A stretch of 7,329 nucleotides of DNA from Prevotella sp. UBA3675 (GTDB lineage: Bacteria > Bacteroidota > Bacteroidia > Bacteroidales > Bacteroidaceae). The notes beneath the pieces are model-generated. The model made no database searches. It saw only the letters and a program-made list of their open reading frames with translations, and had not been told where the DNA came from. A program made the position numbers and the translations under genes. The stretch lies in NCBI GenBank assembly GCA_002372235.1, contig DFJI01000004.1:1-7329 (forward strand). The letters are read 5' to 3'. Position 1 is the stretch's first letter; every line of letters starts with the position of its first letter. This document shows positions 1 to 6,093 of this stretch, in pieces.

Positions 1-397
1 TGACGGCCTCCCAGTCCCACTGGTCGACATAGAGCGAGTGGAGGTTGTCGAGCTCCTCGTCGGCACGGATGGCGTTCATGTCGGTATAGATGCCGTAGCC
101 CGGCTCAATGCTGTACTCGGCCAGCGACAAGCGCTTCCACTTGGCCAGCGAGTGTACCACCTCGGCACGGGCATCGCCCAAGTCCTTGATGGGGAAGGTC
201 ACCGCGCGCTCCACTCCGTTCAGGTCGTCGTTGATGCCCAGTCCCTGCAGTACGAAGAGCGGCGCCGTGACACGACGCAGGCGCAACTCGGTGGAGAGGT
301 TCTGCTGGAAGAACTCCTTGATGAGCTTGATGCCCTGCTCGGTCTGCTTGGTGTCGAGCAGTTGGTGGTAGTGTGTCGGCTTAATCAGTTTACTCAT
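1..397 (-). CDS. asnA: Aspartate--ammonia ligase (asparagine synthetase A), N-terminal part
   Basis: This is the first 132 codons of asparagine synthetase A, a cytoplasmic enzyme that makes L-asparagine from L-aspartate, ammonia and ATP, releasing AMP and pyrophosphate. It belongs to the class II aminoacyl-tRNA-synthetase-like fold and is unrelated to the glutamine-using AsnB. The reading is clear: residues 81-89 read VHSLAKWKR and residues 123-130 read YVDQWDWE, both hallmark AsnA blocks, and the region around residues 52-66 (GLGINDDLNGVERAV) matches the substrate-binding segment of E. coli AsnA. The start MSKLIKPTHYHQ is the first ATG downstream of a good promoter and gives an N-terminus about 10 residues longer than the E. 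coli protein. The family is usually about 330-345 residues, so roughly 60% lies outside the window. It has its own promoter and appears monocistronic at this end. Confidence 0.94.
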   Translation of the reverse strand, partial: MSKLIKPTHYHQLLDTKQTEQGIKLIKEFFQQNLSTELRLRRVTAPLFVLQGLGINDDLNGVERAVTFPIKDLGDARAEVVHSLAKWKRLSLAEYSIEPGYGIYTDMNAIRADEELDNLHSLYVDQWDWEAV

Positions 398-427
398 AAG
401 ATCCCTGTTGATTACAAAATTTGCGTG

Positions 428-458
428 CAAAGGTAGCAATTATTTACCAAAGAACAAA
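428..458 (-). promoter_or_regulatory. Bacteroidetes-type promoter of asnA
   Basis: On the minus strand a -33 element TTTG (455-458) is followed after 19 bases by a -7 element TACCTTTG (428-435). This agrees with the Bacteroides sigma-ABfr consensus TTTG-N19-21-TAnnTTTG at every defined base. Transcription should begin near 421-424, leaving a leader of about 25 bases before the asnA ATG at 397. The assignment rests on sequence match and position only. Confidence 0.75.
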
Positions 459-565
459 TTTTTAGGTATTCTATTTTACAATTTGACAGCAAAATTCTTG
501 ATTTACTTACTTTTTGAACTCCTACAGATGCACTCATAATCAATTCCATAGCGCATGGCCAATCT

Positions 566-1093
566 TCATTTTTCGTGTTCCTCTTCTATGATGATGGCAA
601 TCGCTTTCAGCTGTTGCCATCCGGCTCGGTCGGTGAGGCGAATCATGAAGTGATAGTCGCCCTCGGCAATGTCCCTGGGAATGGGAATGTTGACTCGGGC
701 CAGATAGCTGCGCTGCCCGAAGGGTATGTCGTAGTCCTGGTTGAACACCCACGGCTGCTCAGTGGCGGCATGCTCGTGTGCGTGCTCTTCGTGGTCGTGC
801 GTACACTCACCGCCCTCATGGCCGTGGTCGTCGCTCTCGGTGCTGTGGCTATGGTGGTCGCTGTTGGAGTGGACCTCAATATTGAAGCTGCCCAGTTCCA
901 CGTCGTCCTCGAACTGATAGCAGAAGGGGATGGTGTCGCCGGGATGATAGACCTGGCAGTTCACGGGATTGGCCGTGATGCCCTGATTGGTGATGATGGG
1001 TTGACTCTCGTCCTTGTCGGTCTTGCCGCATGAAACGAATAGGATTGTTAACGTGAGAGCCGTCAGCAGGCTCATGGTAAGGTTCTTTTTCAT
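566..1093 (-). CDS. His-rich DUF4625-like lipoprotein
   Basis: This is a predicted 175-residue lipoprotein of unknown function. Residues 1-21 form a signal peptide (MKKNLTMSLL, then a hydrophobic run) ending in a lipobox F-V-S-C with Cys22 as the lipidation site. The following acidic stretch (DKDES) resembles the signal that sends Bacteroidetes lipoproteins to the cell surface. The rest reads as one beta-sandwich-like domain similar to DUF4625, which is common in Bacteroidetes. It is interrupted at about residues 75-108 by a loop with 11 histidines (75, 80, 81, 83, 90, 92, 99, 101, 104, 106, 108), many Asp/Glu and one Cys (97). Such a loop is typical of zinc- or copper-binding segments. I prefer the ATG at 1093 to the in-frame ATG at 1117 because only the former begins a standard signal peptide and it is preceded by AAAGAAG. 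The gene starts 33 bases after the receptor stop, so they are probably co-transcribed. Metal binding is an inference. Confidence 0.8.
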   Translation of the reverse strand: MKKNLTMSLLTALTLTILFVSCGKTDKDESQPIITNQGITANPVNCQVYHPGDTIPFCYQFEDDVELGSFNIEVHSNSDHHSHSTESDDHGHEGGECTHDHEEHAHEHAATEQPWVFNQDYDIPFGQRSYLARVNIPIPRDIAEGDYHFMIRLTDRAGWQQLKAIAIIIEEEHEK

Positions 1094-1126
1094 ATCTTCT
1101 TTGTGCGCGCTGCGCATGAAATTGAA

Positions 1127-3277
1127 TTAAAAATCCAGCCCCGCAGTGAGCGAGAAGTTGCGTCCTGGCTCGGGCACGTCGATCAAGCGGTAGTAGCTGG
1201 TGTGATCGTAGTAGCGACGGTTGAGCAAGTTGTCGGCACGGAGCGCCACCTTGAGGGTGAGCAGCTTGCCGAGCGTGAAGTGCTTGCCAGCCGAGGCATT
1301 CAGAGTGAAGTAGCCGTCGGTGGGGCGCTCGGGCGGCACAACGCGGGCCTGGCGACCCACCACGTGGACATTGAGCGCCACGAATCCCATTCCGCCAGGA
1401 CGACGCTCGAACAGCCTACGGAACGTGTAGCGCACATCGGCATCGACCGACCAAGGCGTTGAGAACGGCAGCGTGTAGCCCCGTTTCGGCCCCGACAGCT
1501 GTTCGGCATAGAGATACTCGCCCTTGAGCGAAGCCTGCCACTGGCGGTGAATCTGATAGTCAACCTCAGCCTCGAAGCCGCAACGCAGCACACGGGCTTG
1601 CATGTAGTGATACATCTGCAAGCCCTCGACATAGCTGGAGGTGGGATTCAGATAGATGTAGTTGGGAAAATAGTTCACGTAGGGATCCAACTGCACGGAC
1701 AGGCGGTCGTGGTTCCAGCTGATGCCGGCATCGAACTGATAGCTCTCCTCGGGCGACAGGTTGGCATTGCCGCGCTCGTAGCGGAAGATGTGGTAGTTCA
1801 CGCCGTCGGCTCCCAGTTCCTTCGGGATGGGCACGCGAAAGCTCTTGCCCACATTGGCCTTGAGCACCCACTCGCCTGTGCGCCAGTTGACGCCTGCCGA
1901 CCACGTAAGGCTGTTGAAATGGCGCACCATATCGGCTGAACGCTGCTTGGCCACCATGTAGGGCTCTTCACTCCCCTCTCCAGTCGGAGAAGGGTTGGGG
2001 GTGAGGCTTGGTGTCTTGTACCAGTCGTGATAGGCATGAATGCTGGTACGGGCGTGGTCGTAGCGCAGACCGGCATTCAGGATGAGCTGTTCCGTGATGG
2101 TGAAACGGTCGAATGCATAGGCGCCCATCGAGAGGGTCTCGAAGTCAGGAATGATGAATCCCCATCCGGCACGGCGGTTGTGCTGATACTCTCCGTTCAG
2201 CCCGGCATTCAGCTCGTGGCGCTCAGAGAGCTGGCGGTGCAGAGTCAGCTGCCCGGTGAAGGTGTTCTTCACGAAACGGCGCTCCAACGATCCGTCGGGC
2301 GTGGGCATATAGCCATGCGAGACGGGTTCCGACAACTCCTCGCGCACGTTGTTTTGATAGGCCAGGTTCAGCTCCAGCGACGTATGTTCGTCGGTCCACG
2401 AAGTGTGACTGAGCACCTTCAGGTGGTTCACCCACTGATAGGGCAGGTCGATGTCGCGGCGCGAGCGGTCGTAGTCGATGTTGGAGAGCCTCACCTCCAG
2501 TCCGTGAGCATTGGCAAAGAAGCCGCTCTTGGAATAGGTGTCGGAGATGCGCACGTCGGTGTGGAAGTTGTAGCCGGCATAGCCCAGCATCAGACTGCCG
2601 CTGCGCTCGCGTCCGGCTGTGTTGCGCAGTCGTCCGTTCTTCAGGCGAATCCAGTAAGAATAATACTGTATGCTGTCGGTGGGCACCTTGTAGTCGGCAT
2701 AGTCCACGTAAGTGGCATGGGCCCGGTAGATGAACTTGCCCAACCGTCCGCCTATCTTGGCCGATCCGCCCAGCGACTCGTTGTTGGATCGCCCCACCAG
2801 CTGCACGGTTCCCTCAACAGGGCGCTCAGGGATGTGGGTAGTAAACAGGTTGAGCACACCGCCTATGGCATCGGAGCCATAGAGCAGGGCCGCCGGTCCC
2901 TTGACCACTTCGGCGCGGTCAACGGCAAACTGGTCTATCTCCAGGCCGTGATCGTCGCCCCACTGCTGGCCCTCATGCTTCACGCCGTCTTCAGTCACGG
3001 CCATACGGTTGAAGCCCAGGCCACGAATGGTGGGCTTGGAAAGGCCGGAACCTATCGACATGGCTTTCACACCGGGAATGCCCTGCAGGGTCTGCATCAA
3101 GCTGCCAGAAAGGTGTTCCTCCAGATAGTCTTTGCCCACCTGCACGCTGTTCTGCGAGCTCTTCATCTGCTGACGCTGGCGCGACATGCCCGTCACCTCG
3201 ACATTCTGAATGGTTATCGTCGTGTCGGCAGGTTCCTGCATGCACAACAGCACAGCAGTACACAATATGGATATCAT
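1127..3277 (-). CDS. TonB-dependent outer-membrane receptor, ZnuD-like
   Basis: This 716-residue protein is a TonB-dependent receptor, an outer-membrane beta-barrel that imports a ligand using energy from the TonB-ExbBD complex. A short hydrophobic leader (residues 1-15) is followed by a TonB-box-like stretch (about 21-30, ITIQNVEVTG). The plug domain (about 44-150) contains PTIRGLGFNR, VVKGPAALLYGSDAIGGVLN and, at 105-115, QWGDDHGLEID. The remainder is a barrel ending in an aromatic residue (AGLDF). There is no carboxypeptidase-like N-terminal extension and no SusD partner, which argues against a glycan receptor. The DDH motif (108-110) lies where the Neisseria zinc receptor ZnuD has plug metal ligands, as I recall them. 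With the His/Cys-rich neighbours this suggests zinc or another transition metal; a siderophore, haem or cobalamin receptor remains possible. Two oddities: the leader has no basic residues, and residues 424-436 come from an inserted palindromic repeat. Confidence 0.93.
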   Translation of the reverse strand: MISILCTAVLLCMQEPADTTITIQNVEVTGMSRQRQQMKSSQNSVQVGKDYLEEHLSGSLMQTLQGIPGVKAMSIGSGLSKPTIRGLGFNRMAVTEDGVKHEGQQWGDDHGLEIDQFAVDRAEVVKGPAALLYGSDAIGGVLNLFTTHIPERPVEGTVQLVGRSNNESLGGSAKIGGRLGKFIYRAHATYVDYADYKVPTDSIQYYSYWIRLKNGRLRNTAGRERSGSLMLGYAGYNFHTDVRISDTYSKSGFFANAHGLEVRLSNIDYDRSRRDIDLPYQWVNHLKVLSHTSWTDEHTSLELNLAYQNNVREELSEPVSHGYMPTPDGSLERRFVKNTFTGQLTLHRQLSERHELNAGLNGEYQHNRRAGWGFIIPDFETLSMGAYAFDRFTITEQLILNAGLRYDHARTSIHAYHDWYKTPSLTPNPSPTGEGSEEPYMVAKQRSADMVRHFNSLTWSAGVNWRTGEWVLKANVGKSFRVPIPKELGADGVNYHIFRYERGNANLSPEESYQFDAGISWNHDRLSVQLDPYVNYFPNYIYLNPTSSYVEGLQMYHYMQARVLRCGFEAEVDYQIHRQWQASLKGEYLYAEQLSGPKRGYTLPFSTPWSVDADVRYTFRRLFERRPGGMGFVALNVHVVGRQARVVPPERPTDGYFTLNASAGKHFTLGKLLTLKVALRADNLLNRRYYDHTSYYRLIDVPEPGRNFSLTAGLDF
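1966..2009 (-). repeat. Dispersed palindromic repeat inserted in frame in the receptor gene
   Basis: On the minus strand this stretch encodes SLTPNPSPTGEGS (receptor residues 424-436), a peptide signature I recognise from unrelated bacterial proteins that carry a short GC-rich palindromic repeat. The DNA is palindromic: the arms CCCTTCTCC (1986-1994) and GGAGAGGGG (1973-1981) pair over nine positions, one of them a T-G pair, around a four-base loop. The Pro/Gly/Ser-rich composition differs sharply from the surrounding barrel. The insert lies between two beta-strand-like segments (around residues 402-416 and 455-465), probably in a surface loop, where an insertion would be tolerated. No transposase is present, as expected for a small non-autonomous repeat. 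Confidence 0.75.
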
Positions 3278-3297
3278 GTTTTGCTTCGTTGTGATGT

Positions 3298-3321
3298 GCG
3301 CCGCCTCTATTCAGGCAGCGC
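3298..3321 (-). other. Intercistronic hairpin upstream of the receptor gene
   Basis: In the minus-strand transcript GCGCUGCCU (3321-3313) can pair with AGGCGGCGC (3306-3298) around the loop GAAUAG, giving nine pairs including one U-G wobble. The hairpin lies between the small membrane-protein gene and the receptor ATG, ending 20 bases before the start codon. No U-tract follows it in this direction, so it is not a simple intrinsic terminator for the operon. On the plus strand the same hairpin has an A-C mismatch but is followed by TGTTCTTTTTT, so it could stop antisense transcription. It could also stabilise or attenuate the operon mRNA. The role is unproven. Confidence 0.45.
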
Positions 3322-3349
3322 TGTTCTTTTTTAAAAACCGCGTCTCTCC

Positions 3350-3703
3350 TCAAACGAAGCCAAAGGGAGGAGCCCGCAATCCGACGATGCCCCACTTTGC
3401 CAATCCCATACGAGCCAATGGAGCATCATAATGCCGCGCGCACACCTTATTATATAATATAAGGGCAGTCACGGCAGCAGCCACATAATGAAGGCTCAGA
3501 AACTGACAAAGCAGACAAACGTGCTGAAGCCCGTCGCCTGCCGTCAGATGGCCAGAATGGGGCAGATGATGCACACACTGCTCACACTCATTGGCTGCAA
3601 AAAAACTTTCGGAATGGATGTGCAAACACGAAAAAAGGAGTATTGACACATATAGAGCCAACAAAACAAATGCCGAAGCTTTTCTCCTTGTTTTTGTGTT
3701 CAT
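3350..3703 (-). CDS. Small His/Cys-rich membrane protein (DUF2946-like ending)
   Basis: This is a predicted 117-residue protein of unknown function. A basic N-terminus (MNTKTRRK) leads into a hydrophobic segment at residues 10-27; a second hydrophobic segment lies at about 68-84. Between them is a polar loop rich in potential metal ligands: H28, H30, the pair C40/C43 (CEQC), H45, H46, H49, H52, H61 and a second CxxC at C63/C66 (CLLC), then H72. The C-terminus ends LRAPPFGFV, recalling the LRxPP ending of small DUF2946-type proteins often found beside metal-related TonB receptors. C26 follows LFS and could be a lipidation site, but Phe at -2 is unusual and a membrane anchor is more likely. It is first in the operon, 72 bases upstream of the receptor start, and I see no separate receptor promoter in between. 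A role in sensing, chaperoning or handling a metal at the inner membrane is an inference. Confidence 0.75.
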   Translation of the reverse strand: MNTKTRRKASAFVLLALYVSILLFSCLHIHSESFFAANECEQCVHHLPHSGHLTAGDGLQHVCLLCQFLSLHYVAAAVTALILYNKVCARHYDAPLARMGLAKWGIVGLRAPPFGFV

Positions 3704-3708
3704 GGCTG

Positions 3709-3740
3709 CAAAATTACGATAAAACGGCTAAATATGCAAA
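3709..3740 (-). promoter_or_regulatory. Promoter of the putative metal-uptake operon
   Basis: On the minus strand TTTG (3737-3740) precedes TAATTTTG (3709-3716) by 20 bases, a full match to the Bacteroidetes TTTG/TAnnTTTG promoter pattern. The -7 element ends only five bases before the ATG at 3703. Transcription would therefore start at or almost at the start codon, implying a leaderless or near-leaderless message for the small membrane protein. A different upstream promoter is possible. Confidence 0.6.
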
Positions 3741-3745
3741 TATTT
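3730..3745. promoter_or_regulatory. AT-rich palindrome over the -33 element (candidate operator)
   Basis: AAATA (3730-3734) and TATTT (3741-3745) form an inverted repeat around TGCAAA, overlapping the -33 TTTG of the minus-strand operon. A repressor bound here would block that promoter, as a Zur- or Fur-type regulator would for a metal-uptake operon. The arms are only five A/T-rich bases in an AT-rich region, so chance is a serious alternative and no regulator can be named. Confidence 0.2.
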
Positions 3746-3826
3746 CCCTATAACTTTTGCAAACTTATTCACAATACTATTTTTCGTCAACCGAAACTTG
3801 TCTTTTATATATTTTTTACAATCTGA

Positions 3827-3860
3827 TTTATATACAAATCTAAAAAAAACGCTACCTTTG
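3827..3860 (+). promoter_or_regulatory. Probable promoter of nrdDG
   Basis: TACCTTTG at 3853-3860 fully matches the Bacteroidetes -7 pattern TAnnTTTG. Upstream, the best -33 candidate is TTTA at 3827-3830, 22 bases away, which is one base off and slightly too far. Transcription would start near 3866, giving a leader of about 115 bases to the nrdD ATG that includes both direct-repeat copies. A weaker alternative is TTTG at 3756-3759 with TATTTTTC at 3778-3785. Confidence 0.5.
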
Positions 3861-3866
3861 CATTCA

Positions 3867-3943
3867 GAAAAAGTTTTCCAAAACGGACAACTTTTCGGAA
3901 AGCCAAAACGAAAAAGTTTTCCAAAACGGATAACTTCGAAGCC
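3867..3943 (+). repeat. Tandem imperfect direct repeat with hairpins in the nrdD leader
   Basis: The 27 bases at 3867-3893 recur at 3910-3936 with a single difference (C3888 versus T3931), a period of 43 bases. Weaker similarity extends each copy to about 3904 and 3943. Each copy can fold. In copy 1 AAAAGTT (3869-3875) pairs with AACTTTT (3889-3895), enclosing a further TCC/GGA stem with loop AAAAC. In copy 2 the outer stem is shorter (AAGTT/AACTT), and the differing base sits in the 1x1 internal loop, so folding is preserved. Both copies also contain the palindrome GTTTTCCAAAAC. They lie between the -7 element and the nrdD start, so they could be a duplicated protein-binding site or an RNA structure acting on nrdD expression. 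I do not recognise them as a known riboswitch or as typical NrdR boxes. Confidence 0.85.
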
Positions 3944-3979
3944 GACAACAACCTACAAAAGAACCATAAAAGACCTGCA

Positions 3980-6082
3980 ATGGAAATAAAGAATTTCACC
4001 ATTACCAAGCGCGACGGATCGAAAGACCGCTTCTCGCTTGACAAGATTATGAACGCCATCATCAAGGCATTCGAGAGTGTAGATGAGCCCTCAGACCTGT
4101 CAAAGATTTCGAAGATCCTGAGCCATCTCGACATTCACGACGACATCAAGGTTGAGGACATTCAGAACCAAGTGGAAGAGGCACTGATGCGCGAAGGCTT
4201 CTACAAGGTGGCTAAGTCATTCATCCTCTACCGACAGGAGCACACCGAGGACCGCGAGACGCTGGAGAAGATGATGTTCCTCTCAGAATACATGGAGAGC
4301 AAGAACGCCGCCACGGGCTCGAAGTATGATGCCAATGCCAACGTGGAGCACAAGAACATTGCCACGCTGATTGGCGAGCTGCCCAAGTCGAACTTCATCC
4401 GCCTGAACCGCCGACTGCTCACCGAGCGCATCAAAAAGATGTACGGCAAGCAACTGGCCGACGAATATATTGACAAGCTCACCCACCACTTTATATATAA
4501 GAACGACGAGACCTCGCTGGCCAACTACTGCGCCTCCATCACCATGTATCCCTGGCTCATCGGCGGAACGGTGTCGATCGGCGGCAACTCAACGGCCCCC
4601 ACGAACCTGAAGTCGTACTGCGGCGGATTCGTCAACATGGTGTTCATGGTGAGCTCAATGCTCTCAGGTGCCTGCGCCACGCCCGAGTTTCTCATGTATA
4701 TGAACTACTTCATTGGACTGGAGTATGGCAAGGACTACTGGCAGCATGCCGACGATGTGGTGGATCTCTCGCTGAAGCGCCGCACGCTCGACAAGGTCAT
4801 CACCGACTACTTCGAGCAGATTGTCTATACGCTCAACCAGCCCACCGGCGCACGCAACTATCAGGCTGTGTTCTGGAATGTGGCCTACTATGACCGCTAC
4901 TACTTTGAGAGCATCTTCGGCGAGTTCTACTTCCCCGACGGCTCAAAGCCCGACTGGGACGGCCTGTCCTGGCTGCAGAAGCGATTCATGAAGTGGTTCA
5001 ACAAGGAGCGCACCAAGACGCTGCTCACCTTCCCCGTAGAGACGATGGCCCTGCTCGTCGATGAGAACGGCGAGTGCAAGGACAAGGAATGGGGCGACTT
5101 CACCGCAGAGATGTATGCCGAAGGCCACTCGTTCTTCACCTACATGAGCGACAACGCCGACTCACTCTCGTCGTGCTGCCGCCTGCGCAACGAAATCACC
5201 GACAACGGCTTCTCCTATACACTGGGAGCCGGTGGCGTCTCGACTGGCTCGAAGAGCGTGCTCACCATCAATCTGAACCGCTGCATACAGTATGCCGTCA
5301 ACCACAAGATGGACTATCTGGAGTATCTGAGCGGAATCATCGACCTCTGCCACAAGGTGCAGATGGCCTACAACGAGAACCTGAAGGACCTGCAGGCCCA
5401 CGGCATGCTGCCGCTCTTCGATGCCGGCTACATCAACATCAGCCGACAGTATCTCACCATCGGCATCAACGGACTGGTGGAGGCTGCCGAGTTCATGGGC
5501 CTGAAGATTACACCGAACGATGACTACAAGAAGTTCGTGCAGGGCATTCTCGGCCTGATTGAGAAATACAACAAGCAGTATCGCACGAAGGACGTGATGT
5601 TCAACTGCGAGATGATTCCTGCCGAGAACGTGGGCGTGAAGCACGCCAAGTGGGACCGCGAAGACGGCTACTTCGTGCCGCGCGACTGCTACAACTCCTA
5701 CTTCTATGTGGTGGAAGACGACTCGCTCTCCATCATCGACAAGTTCAAACTGCACGGTGCGCCCTACATTGAGCACCTCACCGGCGGATCGGCCCTGCAC
5801 ATGAACCTAGAGGAGCATCTTTCAAAGGAGCAGTACAAGCAACTGCTGAAGGTGGCCGCACAGGAAGGTTGCAACTATTTCACGTTCAACATTCCCAACA
5901 CCGTGTGCAACGACTGCGGAACCATCGACAAGCGCTACCTGCACGAATGTCCGCACTGCCACTCGAAGAATGTGGACTACATGACTCGCATCATCGGCTA
6001 CCTGAAGCGCGTCAGCAACTTCTCGCAAGCCCGTCAGGAGGAGGCTGCACGCCGGTACTATGCAAATGGTTCACGGAATTAA
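3980..6082 (+). CDS. nrdD: Anaerobic ribonucleoside-triphosphate reductase (class III)
   Basis: This 700-residue glycyl-radical enzyme reduces ribonucleoside triphosphates to deoxy forms for DNA synthesis without oxygen. Residues 3-93 form an ATP-cone, the allosteric domain that senses ATP versus dATP. The ten-stranded barrel follows, with the active-site cysteine region at 394-403 (DSLSSCCRLR; C399/C400), one of which should be the thiyl-radical cysteine. Near the end, C643/C646 and C657/C660 are two CxxC pairs forming the structural zinc site, and G673 in RIIGYL is the expected glycyl-radical residue, 27 residues from the C-terminus as in other NrdD proteins. Length and motif order are complete, so it should be active. 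The ATG start gives an ATP-cone that begins immediately (MEIKNFTITKRDGS), with no strong Shine-Dalgarno sequence, as is usual in Bacteroidetes. It is followed after 11 bases by its activase gene. A Prevotella copri NrdD with an ATP-cone has been studied biochemically, and this looks like the same type. Confidence 0.97.
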   Translation: MEIKNFTITKRDGSKDRFSLDKIMNAIIKAFESVDEPSDLSKISKILSHLDIHDDIKVEDIQNQVEEALMREGFYKVAKSFILYRQEHTEDRETLEKMMFLSEYMESKNAATGSKYDANANVEHKNIATLIGELPKSNFIRLNRRLLTERIKKMYGKQLADEYIDKLTHHFIYKNDETSLANYCASITMYPWLIGGTVSIGGNSTAPTNLKSYCGGFVNMVFMVSSMLSGACATPEFLMYMNYFIGLEYGKDYWQHADDVVDLSLKRRTLDKVITDYFEQIVYTLNQPTGARNYQAVFWNVAYYDRYYFESIFGEFYFPDGSKPDWDGLSWLQKRFMKWFNKERTKTLLTFPVETMALLVDENGECKDKEWGDFTAEMYAEGHSFFTYMSDNADSLSSCCRLRNEITDNGFSYTLGAGGVSTGSKSVLTINLNRCIQYAVNHKMDYLEYLSGIIDLCHKVQMAYNENLKDLQAHGMLPLFDAGYINISRQYLTIGINGLVEAAEFMGLKITPNDDYKKFVQGILGLIEKYNKQYRTKDVMFNCEMIPAENVGVKHAKWDREDGYFVPRDCYNSYFYVVEDDSLSIIDKFKLHGAPYIEHLTGGSALHMNLEEHLSKEQYKQLLKVAAQEGCNYFTFNIPNTVCNDCGTIDKRYLHECPHCHSKNVDYMTRIIGYLKRVSNFSQARQEEAARRYYANGSRN

Positions 6083-6086
6083 GAGG
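6081..6086 (+). promoter_or_regulatory. Ribosome binding site of nrdG
   Basis: AAGAGG overlaps the nrdD stop codon and lies seven bases before the ATG at 6094. It supports 6094 as the nrdG start rather than the long in-frame extension upstream, which lies inside nrdD. An overt purine-rich site is uncommon among the genes in this window and fits translational coupling to nrdD. Confidence 0.55.
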
Positions 6087-6093
6087 CAAAAAA

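Noticed and set aside
503..556. 17-codon open frame just after the lipoprotein gene
   Set aside because: It is short, has no ribosome binding site or promoter, and its peptide has no recognisable character.
398..565. Intrinsic terminator after the lipoprotein gene
   Set aside because: I found no GC-rich stem followed by a T-run on the minus strand; only a weak CCAT/ATGG pairing is present.
1094..1117. Earlier ATG for the lipoprotein at 1117
   Set aside because: It would add MRSAHKED before the signal peptide; the MKKN start at 1093 is the standard lipoprotein leader.
2027..3334. Long open frame of 435 codons on the plus strand
   Set aside because: It lies entirely antisense to the well-supported TonB receptor, its protein has no recognisable domain, and its length follows from the codon bias of the true gene.
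2991..3395. Minus-strand open frame with a His/Cys-rich stretch near the receptor start
   Set aside because: It is a shifted frame across the end of the small membrane-protein gene and the start of the receptor; the downstream part is Arg/Gly-rich shadow sequence and no start signal supports it.
3782..3796. TTTCG-N5-CGAAA inverted repeat upstream of nrdD as an FNR-like site
   Set aside because: The arms are five bases and do not match a known FNR/Crp half-site; it is not well placed relative to the better nrdD promoter.
3867..3943. CRISPR array
   Set aside because: There are only two copies with a 16-base spacer, and no cas genes in the window; it fits a leader duplication better.
5162..5800. 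Minus-strand open frame of 212 codons inside nrdD
   Set aside because: Antisense shadow of a conserved enzyme; its Val/His-rich composition mirrors the codons of nrdD.
5869..6093. In-frame upstream extension of nrdG
   Set aside because: It lies within nrdD in another frame, looks nothing like a NrdG N-terminus, and the ATG at 6094 has a ribosome binding site and the normal start sequence.
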